64,000 nucleotides of DNA from positions 107,315 to 171,314 of the forward strand of contig QZDW01000008.1 in the NCBI GenBank assembly GCA_009917545.1, read 5' to 3'. The notes under the pieces are model-generated. The model was given only the letters and a program-made list of their open reading frames with translations. It searched no databases and was not told the DNA's origin. This DNA is from a bacterium 1XD42-76 (lineage in GTDB: Bacteria; Bacillota; Clostridia; Lachnospirales; Lachnospiraceae). A program made the translations under genes and the position numbers. Positions 59,042-64,000 of this stretch are shown here, piece after piece (the stretch's first letter is position 1; each line of letters starts with the position of its first letter).

Positions 59042-59398
59042 ATGAGTAGAGAAAAATCAGAAAAGGACGTGCAGAATGTCCCGATTACTGTCCGATTGAA
59101 CGAGGAAGAACATGAAAAATTAAAGCAGTGCGCCGCCGCTTGCGGTCTGTCCGCAGCAGAATTTATGCGTCAGTTGTGTAAAGGAAACGCCCCGCAGCCA
59201 CAGCCTAAAACCGAGTTTTGGGAACTGTTAAATAGGCTCTATGAGGTGCATGACGCTTTCAAAAAATGTGTTCCTTACTATCCAACCGCCGCTGAAATCT
59301 GTAAAGAGATTAAGGATTTTATCTTAGAATTGCAACAGAAATCAACTCTCCCGCAACAGTTCAGCATAGAAGAATTGACGGAACAGGGGGCGGTTTGA
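59042..59398 (+). CDS. mobC: Mobilization accessory protein MobC
   Basis: A 118-residue protein beginning with a ribbon-helix-helix DNA-binding part (VPITVRLNEEEHEKLKQCAAACGLSAAEFMRQLCKG) and a helical tail, the MobC/relaxosome accessory pattern. It helps the relaxase bind oriT. The ATG at 59042 has GGAGG upstream; in-frame codons before it lie in the hairpin cluster. One base separates it from the relaxase gene. Confidence 0.88.
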   Translation: MSREKSEKDVQNVPITVRLNEEEHEKLKQCAAACGLSAAEFMRQLCKGNAPQPQPKTEFWELLNRLYEVHDAFKKCVPYYPTAAEICKEIKDFILELQQKSTLPQQFSIEELTEQGAV

Positions 59399-59399
59399 T

Positions 59400-60764
59400 A
59401 TGGCAGTAACGAGCCTATGGCATGTCAAAGGGAGCATAAAAGACGTGATTGACTATATAGAAAACCCAGAAAAGACCGTGCCAAATCAAGCTATGCAGGA
59501 CTTTTTTGACGTGTTCTCCTATGTGAAAAATCCGTTAAAAACAAATGAGGGCGAGTATGTTTCCGCTGTCAACTGTCTGAAAGAAACAGCACTGCAGCAG
59601 ATGATTTTGACGAAGAAACAGTACCAAAAGACAGGCGGGTATATCGCATGGCACGGCTACCAGAGCTTTAAGCCAGACGAGGTAACGCCCGAACAATGCC
59701 ACGAAATCGGATTGAAACTGGCAAGGGAGATGTGGGGCAACAAATACCAGATTATCGTTGCCACCCACCTTGACAAAGGGCATCTCCATAACCATTTCTG
59801 TTTTAACTCCGTTTCCTATCTGGATGGGAGCAAATACAATTACTCAAAGTCGGAGCAGAAAAGATTGCGTGATGTATCAGACAGGCTATGCAGGGAATAC
59901 GGGCTGTCAGTCATAGAGCAACCAAAGAAAGCCCCGTCAAGACCGCTGTATCTGGACGAAAAGAACGGCAAACTCACACGGTACAACGTCTATCGGGAAG
60001 ATTTAAGGGAGGCAATCAACGGGAGCAGGGATTTACAGCACATGATGAAATACCTTACCGATAAGGGATATGAGGTTGATTTTTCGGGCGGTCATTGGAA
60101 GATGAAGCTACCACAGTATAAGCATTTCACAAGGTTAGACACGCTTGACGAGCGGCTGACGCCCGATTTCATACGGTCATGTTTAGGCGGGACTTCCCGA
60201 TACGGGAACTACAAAGCAAGGATTTCCTACTCCCCGCATATGCCAGAGCAATATAAAAACGCATGGAAACCGCATCAGAAAACCACGGGGATTTTAGCGT
60301 TGTATTACTACTGGTGCTACCAGTTGGGTATATTTCCCAAAGGTACGGACTACAAGCCGACAAGCCCGCTGATGAAAGAGGAGCTTCGGAAACTGGACGA
60401 GATTACCGCACAAGTACGGTATATGTCAAAGCATAACATCTCCACCCTTTCCGACTTAAACGCCGACAGGGAAAAAAACCAGAGTGAAATGAATAAACTT
60501 ATCGACTACCGCCAGCACTTGCGGAATAAGGTACGCCGTGCCACACCAGCCGAAAAAGAAAAAATTCGGGAAGAAAAACAGGGCGTGACAGAGCGGATAA
60601 CGGAGCTTAGGAAGCGGCTGAAATATGCAGACGGGATTGAAAAACGCTCTGCCCATATCGACAACTGCTTAGACCAAATCCACGACACGATTGAAAATCA
60701 ACGGTCAAACCGACAGAAGCAGCCAGCTAAAACAGACCGCAGGAGGGAGGAATTTTTACGGTAA
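59400..60764 (+). CDS. Relaxase, MOBP/MobA-MobL type
   Basis: A 454-residue relaxase that nicks oriT and pilots the strand in conjugation. The histidine triad metal site is clear: H123-x-D-x-G-H128-x-H130-N-H132 (ATHLDKGHLHNH). The N-terminus MAVTSLWHVKGSIKDVIDYIENPEK is typical of relaxases of clostridial mobilizable elements. The C-terminal third is a charged coiled coil. It appears full length and intact. Confidence 0.92.
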   Translation: MAVTSLWHVKGSIKDVIDYIENPEKTVPNQAMQDFFDVFSYVKNPLKTNEGEYVSAVNCLKETALQQMILTKKQYQKTGGYIAWHGYQSFKPDEVTPEQCHEIGLKLAREMWGNKYQIIVATHLDKGHLHNHFCFNSVSYLDGSKYNYSKSEQKRLRDVSDRLCREYGLSVIEQPKKAPSRPLYLDEKNGKLTRYNVYREDLREAINGSRDLQHMMKYLTDKGYEVDFSGGHWKMKLPQYKHFTRLDTLDERLTPDFIRSCLGGTSRYGNYKARISYSPHMPEQYKNAWKPHQKTTGILALYYYWCYQLGIFPKGTDYKPTSPLMKEELRKLDEITAQVRYMSKHNISTLSDLNADREKNQSEMNKLIDYRQHLRNKVRRATPAEKEKIREEKQGVTERITELRKRLKYADGIEKRSAHIDNCLDQIHDTIENQRSNRQKQPAKTDRRREEFLR

Positions 60765-60781
60765 AACAGTTATTTGACAGG

Positions 60782-60970
60782 ATGATACTGTCGGGAATCC
60801 AGCCAAAAGAGAAAGGAATCCCAACGGGGTATTTCATAGAGAAGGACGGTCAGACTTCTTTTGTCTGCGGCAAAAGCATTGTTCATCTTACAGAGCATTT
60901 CAGTGGGAAAAAGCAGAGCATAGAAACGCTTGCGGAGAATGTCATGCGGTACGAGATGAAAAAACCATAA
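60782..60970 (+). CDS. Small transposon-associated protein, possibly TnpW-like
   Basis: A 62-residue protein (FVCGKSIVHLTEHFSGKKQSIETLAENVMRYEMKK). The pattern of a short beta hairpin then SxETxxEKVxRxI-like helix recalls TnpW proteins found just before the large recombinase. The frame is open upstream to the relaxase stop (VKQLFDRM) but without a start codon, so the ATG at 60782, with a weak RBS, is used. The family call is tentative. Confidence 0.5.
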   Translation: MILSGIQPKEKGIPTGYFIEKDGQTSFVCGKSIVHLTEHFSGKKQSIETLAENVMRYEMKKP

Positions 60971-60997
60971 GAAAAATATTGTTGCAATGATGGAAAA

Positions 60998-61053
60998 ACA
61001 GCCTGCCCCATGCTATAATAGGCTCATGCAAGCAGTGTATTGTGGCGGGCTGT
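60998..61053 (+). promoter_or_regulatory. Inverted repeat around the recombinase promoter
   Basis: ACAGCCTGCC (60998-61007) and GGCGGGCTGT (61044-61053) are inverted with one mismatch, and flank a TATAAT at 61014-61019. This could be an operator or a leader structure upstream of the recombinase GTG at 61079. Confidence 0.5.
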
Positions 61054-61078
61054 TTCCAAAGGACAGGAGGTTGAATAA

Positions 61079-61402
61079 GTGAAACAGCAGCAATACAATA
61101 CAGCGTTATATATGCGTTTAAGCCGTGATGACGAACTGGAAGGGGAAAGCGCAAGCATTTCCACACAGAAACAAATCCTCAGGGATTACGCAAATGAGCA
61201 GGGGTTTTTGGTCGTTGACGAGTATGTGGACGACGGATTTTCTGGTACGAATTTCGAGCGTCCGAGCTTCAAACGCATGATTGAGGATATAGAGGACGGG
61301 AAAATCAACTGCGTTGTCACAAAGGATGATTGTGTTATTTTAGAACTAAACTCAGAAAGCCCTGAAAACACGGGACTTTGTGATGTTAGTTCTGTTTTTT
61401 GA
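61079..61402 (+). pseudogene. Large serine recombinase (TnpX-like), truncated
   Basis: GTG at 61079 with AGGAGG upstream starts MKQQQYNTALYMRLSRDDE; the catalytic serine is in RLSRDDE. The resolvase domain reads to GKINCVVTKD (about residue 84), then changes to unrelated residues and stops. Large recombinases of this type have about 500-560 residues, so most of the catalytic and all of the DNA-binding domain are gone. The break at about 61323 is the border to the next element. Confidence 0.88.
61341..61398 (+). terminator. Terminator at the junction of the two elements
   Basis: AGAACTAA (61341-61348) pairs with TTAGTTCT (61385-61392), with inner AAAGCCC/GGGACTTT pairing and TTTTTT after. It lies just past the break in the recombinase, so it was probably brought in with the second element. 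Confidence 0.75.
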
Positions 61403-61482
61403 CCCAAAACAGAGGATAACAAAAGCGCAGGGGGCGCAAGGAGGGTAGGACGCCCACTGGTACAATAAAACAAGGCTTCATA

Positions 61483-61600
61483 GAGCGGGTATCGCTGTCG
61501 GAGAAATCCGGCGGTCGGTATCCGCTCTTTTTTTGTGTCCACAGACTGGTACATAGGCGTGTATCCTGCCCCATCGAGGGGGCTGGGTACACGCCTTTTT
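61483..61600 (+). terminator. Two strong terminators before parB
   Basis: GAGCGGGTATCG...CGGTATCCGCTC plus seven T (61483-61535) and GGCGTGTA...TACACGCC plus six T (61556-61601) in series insulate the element's first gene from upstream transcription. Confidence 0.85.
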
Positions 61601-61644
61601 TCTTTTTCCCATAAACCCACATTGAGAAAGCGAGGTGAACACAA

Positions 61645-62547
61645 ATGCCAAGAGCAAAGAAAAAAGAGGCGGAGGCACCGACCGGAGCCGTGGCGGAGAC
61701 CGTCCAGCGGATGCCCCTCTCCCAACTGCACCCCTTTGAAGGGCATCCCTTCAAGGTGCTGGATGACGATGCTATGACGGAGACCGTGGATAGCATCCGG
61801 CAGATGGGCGTTGCCAATCCCCTTATCGTGCGCCCGGACCCGGACGGCGGGTATGAGATCATCTCCGGCCACCGCCGCCACCATGCCGCAGAACTGGCGG
61901 GACTGGATGCCATCCCCGTCATTGTCCGGGAACTGGACGATGACGCCGCCGTCATCATGATGGTGGACTCCAACCTCCAGCGGGAGAACATCCTGCCCAG
62001 CGAGAGGGCAAAAGCCTACAAGATGAAACTGGAGGCTTTGAAGCATCAGGGGAGCCGGAGCGACCTAACTTGTGAGCAAGACGCGCACAAGTTGGACGGG
62101 AAAAAATCCAGGGACATCATCGCGGAACAAGCCGGTACGAGCAAGGACTCTGTGCGCCGCTTTATCCGCCTGACAGAGCTGATCCCCGAAATCCTGGATA
62201 TGGTGGACGAGAAAAAAATCTCCATGACGCCCGCGGTGGAGCTGTCCTACCTGAAGTCGGAGGAACAGCGGAACTTCCTGGAGGCGATGGACTACGCCCA
62301 GGCCGCACCCTCTGTGTCGCAGGCCCAGCGCATGAAGAAAAAGAGCCAGGAGAGCGGCTGCACCCTGGAGGATATGTGCGGCATCATGGACGAGATGAAG
62401 AAGGACGACATGGGACAGATCGCTTTCAAGACCAGCGACTTGCAGAAGTTCTTCCCCAAGTCCTACACGCCCAGGCAGATGAGCGACACCATCCTCCGCC
62501 TGCTGGAACAGTGGCAGAGGCGGTGGCAGCGGGACCAGCAACGGTGA
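61645..62547 (+). CDS. parB: ParB/Spo0J-family partition protein of the conjugative element
   Basis: A 300-residue ParB: N-terminal CTPase/nuclease-like domain (LSQLHPFEGHPFKV, YEIISGHRRHHAAELAG, MMVDSNLQRENILPSERAKAY), a central helix-turn-helix (SRDIIAEQAGTSKDSVRRFIRLTELIPEIL) and a short C-terminal dimer region. GAGGTG lies before the ATG. Conjugative elements use such proteins for maintenance or regulation. No ParA is seen here. Confidence 0.93.
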   Translation: MPRAKKKEAEAPTGAVAETVQRMPLSQLHPFEGHPFKVLDDDAMTETVDSIRQMGVANPLIVRPDPDGGYEIISGHRRHHAAELAGLDAIPVIVRELDDDAAVIMMVDSNLQRENILPSERAKAYKMKLEALKHQGSRSDLTCEQDAHKLDGKKSRDIIAEQAGTSKDSVRRFIRLTELIPEILDMVDEKKISMTPAVELSYLKSEEQRNFLEAMDYAQAAPSVSQAQRMKKKSQESGCTLEDMCGIMDEMKKDDMGQIAFKTSDLQKFFPKSYTPRQMSDTILRLLEQWQRRWQRDQQR

Positions 62548-62603
62548 CACGCCCCCTTTTGCGGGGCGCATTTTTATGAAACGGAAAAGGAGCATCTACG
62601 CTT

Positions 62604-62771
62604 ATGAACAGTATCCATTTTCACTTCAACGGTGATGTGAACATCAACCTGTCCCTGCCCGACAGCGCGGACAGGCCCGGCTACAAAAAGCTGGTGGACT
62701 CCCTGGAGGAGTACCTGCACGACGCGGCGGAGGAGGCCGCCGTCACGGAGGCCGAGCGGACTCCATCGTGA
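62604..62771 (+). CDS. Small acidic protein of the conjugative element
   Basis: A 55-residue frame from ATG 62604, with AAAAGGAG upstream: an N-terminal beta-rich part (NSIHFHFNGDVNINLSLP) and an acidic helical tail. Its TGA overlaps the ATG of the DUF3846 gene, which supports translation. I do not recognise the family. Confidence 0.6.
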   Translation: MNSIHFHFNGDVNINLSLPDSADRPGYKKLVDSLEEYLHDAAEEAAVTEAERTPS

Positions 62772-63103
62772 TGGTGATGCGCCCGGACAAGACCCCGGAG
62801 GTCATGCAGGAGACCCAGTGCTGGGAGGAGATCGAGAGCAAGGGCGGCTACGACTGCCTGGAGGTGGTGTCGGACGACGCCCTGGATGTGGAGGGCCTCA
62901 CCATCGTCTTTAACGGGCGGCACGTCCTGAACCTGGGCAGGGAACGGTATCTGCTGGGGCCCGTTATCGTCTACAAGTGCGATGAGGACGGGGACGGCGT
63001 TTCCCTCTCGGCGGAGGACGTGATCGCCGCCGTGGTCTACTTCGCCGACCATGCCGTGACCCTCTACGCCGATGGGAAGGACTTCCCGGCGTTCCACATC
63101 TGA
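62771..63103 (+). CDS. DUF3846-type protein
   Basis: A protein of 110 residues starting at the ATG inside the TGATG overlap (a GTG at 62768 is also in frame). CWEEIESKGGYDCLEVVSDDALDVEGLTIVFNG and DGVSLSAEDVIAAVVYF fit the small DUF3846-like passenger proteins of conjugative elements. Function unknown. Confidence 0.6.
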   Translation: MVMRPDKTPEVMQETQCWEEIESKGGYDCLEVVSDDALDVEGLTIVFNGRHVLNLGRERYLLGPVIVYKCDEDGDGVSLSAEDVIAAVVYFADHAVTLYADGKDFPAFHI

Positions 63104-63155
63104 GGCCCCGGCGTCATGCCTCCGGCGCCGTTTCCGCAGAAAGGGGGAATGAGAT

Positions 63156-63635
63156 TTGCAGGAGGAAGTAGAGAACAGGACAGTGAACCTGATGATAAGC
63201 ACCAGCAAGCTGACCGGGCGGACGCTGGTGGCGGCGTTCCGCAAGTACGCCCAGCACCGGGCGCGGGTGAAGGCCGGCAGGGTGGCGGAGGGCGACCACG
63301 GAAAGATGACCGTGGAGAAGCTGATCCGCAAGGACCAGGGGGCGCAGCAGATCGACATCGCAAAGAGCGGCATCAAGGACTTTGAGCGGGTGCTGAACAA
63401 GTACGGCGTGGACTATGCCATCCGAAAGGATGTGTCCCAGGAGCCGCCCCGCTTTATGGTGTTCTTCAAGGCAAAGGACGCCGATGTGCTGACCGCCGCC
63501 TTCAAGGAGTATTCCGCGAAGCTGGCCTGCAAGGAGAAGCGGCCCAGCGTCCTGAAAGCCCTGGCGCACCTGAAGGAGCTTGCCAAGTCCATCCCCTCCA
63601 AGGTGCGGGAGAAGAACCAGGAGCGTGAGCGATGA
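63156..63635 (+). CDS. pcfB: PcfB-family protein (DUF3801)
   Basis: A 159-residue protein starting with TTG at 63156 after AAAGGGGG. It contains KLIRKDQGAQQIDIAKSGIKDFERVLNKYGVDYAIRKD and FFKAKDADVLTAAFKEY, typical of PcfB/DUF3801 accessory proteins of conjugative elements, where PcfB is encoded just before the coupling protein. It overlaps the VirD4 start by 4 bases (ATGA). Confidence 0.9.
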   Translation: MQEEVENRTVNLMISTSKLTGRTLVAAFRKYAQHRARVKAGRVAEGDHGKMTVEKLIRKDQGAQQIDIAKSGIKDFERVLNKYGVDYAIRKDVSQEPPRFMVFFKAKDADVLTAAFKEYSAKLACKEKRPSVLKALAHLKELAKSIPSKVREKNQERER

Positions 63636-63928
63636 ACCAGAAAACAAAGAAATTCATCATCCTGAACATCCCCTATGCCATCATCGGGCTGTTCTGCTCC
63701 AATATCGGGGAAGCGTGGCGTATCGCGGAGGGTACGGACATCTCCACAAAGCTCCTCGGCTTTTTCACCTCGATGGGTACGGCGTGGGGGGACCCCATGC
63801 CCAGCTTCCACCCCTTCGACCTGTGCATCGGGCTTGCCATCGGCGCGGCGTTCCGGCTGGTGGTGTATGTGCGGAGCAAGAACGCCAAGAAATACCGCCA
63901 CGGGGAGGAATACGGGAGCGCCAGATGA
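63632..63928 (+). pseudogene. virD4: VirD4-type coupling protein, interrupted after 98 codons
   Basis: The first 98 residues are the membrane anchor of the VirD4/TcpA coupling protein: two helices (about 8-28 and 66-84) and the SKNAKKYRHGEEYGSAR motif, after which the family continues with Trp-Gly and the ATPase. Here a TGA follows GSAR and the sequence changes composition at once. Only this part lies in the window, so it is a broken 5-prime fragment. Confidence 0.8.
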
Positions 63929-64000
63929 GGTGCATAATTTTAAGTGTAAATGACACATACATGGACGCACAGGAGGTTATGCACATGACTGATTATAGCA
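63926..64000 (+). mobile_element. Start of an insertion, probably an IS21-family element
   Basis: AT-rich sequence begins at about 63926 in the middle of the conserved GSARW motif. It contains TGCATAATTTTAAGTGTAAA, then AGGAGG and a frame with MHMTDYS, which resembles the beginning of IstA transposases in Clostridia. The window ends before this can be confirmed. Confidence 0.45.

Larger units (their letters stand above)
51100..61402 (+). mobile_element. Integrative mobilizable element with a truncated recombinase (approximate limits)
   Basis: A 10-kb AT-rich block in which all genes point the same way: TnpV, HTH, two-component system, ABC transporter, Cys-rich protein, sigma-like factor, hairpin-rich oriT candidate, MobC, relaxase, small transposon protein and the first 83 residues of a large serine recombinase. 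This order is that of Tn4451/Tn4453-like mobilizable elements carrying cargo. The recombinase is cut off at 61321, so it cannot excise on its own; mobilisation by another element's machinery stays possible. The left end is uncertain. Confidence 0.8.
61403..63925 (+). mobile_element. 5-prime part of a Tn1549-like conjugative element
   Basis: GC content jumps to about 60% and the genes ParB, a 55-residue protein, DUF3846, PcfB and VirD4 follow in order, all on one strand, as at the start of Tn1549/CTn-type conjugative elements of gut Clostridia. Base use differs sharply from both the core and the AT-rich element. The rest would lie beyond the window, interrupted by an insertion at about 63925. 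Confidence 0.8.

Noticed and set aside
63926..64000. Group II intron at the virD4 break
   Set aside because: The bases GGTGCAT only loosely resemble the GTGYG start of such introns, and an AGGAGG-preceded transposase-like frame begins too early; an insertion sequence fits better.

Overview
The window looks like chromosome of an anaerobic Firmicute of the Lachnospiraceae (Clostridia). The evidence is a SCIFF ribosomal-peptide precursor with its radical-SAM maturase, a fused SecDF followed by tgt and yajC, the rpsF-ssb-rpsR operon, MsmX-type sugar uptake, LarB/LarC, an HPr-like protein without the active-site histidine, DUF951, and strong Shine-Dalgarno sites with sigma-A promoters. No tRNA, rRNA or CRISPR array was seen. 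The core is about 50% GC, with an AT-rich island (about 51.1-61.4 kb) followed by a GC-rich one (about 61.6-63.9 kb).

Layout. 0-1.5 kb: end of an OmpR-type regulator and its histidine kinase. 1.6-8.6 kb: a minus-strand sucrose/fructo-oligosaccharide operon (binding protein, two permeases, ATPase, HPr-like protein, GH32 hydrolase) next to a LacI regulator that has lost its DNA-binding half. 8.6-10.8 kb: glycogen debranching enzyme. 11.4-14.4 kb: a TetR regulator, an unrecognised protein, SseB and a Uma2 gene with a nonsense codon. 14.5-16.6 kb: KDG kinase and a KDPG aldolase-VOC fusion. 16.9-19.9 kb: DUF2156, GNAT, sirtuin, DUF951. 19.9-22.3 kb: a gene graveyard with a decayed agr-like quorum-sensing locus and a frameshifted PD-(D/E)XK protein. 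22.5-23.8 kb: rpsF-ssb-rpsR. 24.2-31.5 kb: nucleoside phosphorylase with its TetR regulator, a cell-wall-binding protein, a SNF2 helicase and RarA. 31.7-41.5 kb: BioY, adenosine deaminase, a catalytically dead GlgX paralogue fused to an O6-alkylguanine-DNA alkyltransferase, LuxS, TrpS, a FAH-family enzyme, LarB and LarC. 41.6-51 kb: CorC, a short promoter/mini-ORF/terminator unit, a decarboxylase beta subunit with a tiny partner, SCIFF and its maturase, SecDF, Tgt, YajC.

51.1-61.4 kb is an integrative mobilizable element: TnpV, a small HTH protein, a two-component system, an antimicrobial-peptide-type ABC transporter, a Cys-rich protein, a sigma-like factor, an unassigned structured non-coding segment, a hairpin-rich likely oriT, MobC, a MOBP-type relaxase and a large serine recombinase cut off after about 83 residues. 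It abuts the GC-rich start of a Tn1549-like conjugative element (ParB, DUF3846, PcfB, VirD4), whose VirD4 gene is itself interrupted, probably by an IS21-family insertion.

A dispersed, structured intergenic repeat (about 100 bp, at least seven copies, two sites in tandem) runs through the first 24 kb. The most unusual items are the dead GlgX-alkyltransferase fusion, the 3 x 52 bp double-hairpin leader of the ABC operon (whose unit matches part of the adjacent kinase gene), and the structured RNA candidate near 58.6 kb.
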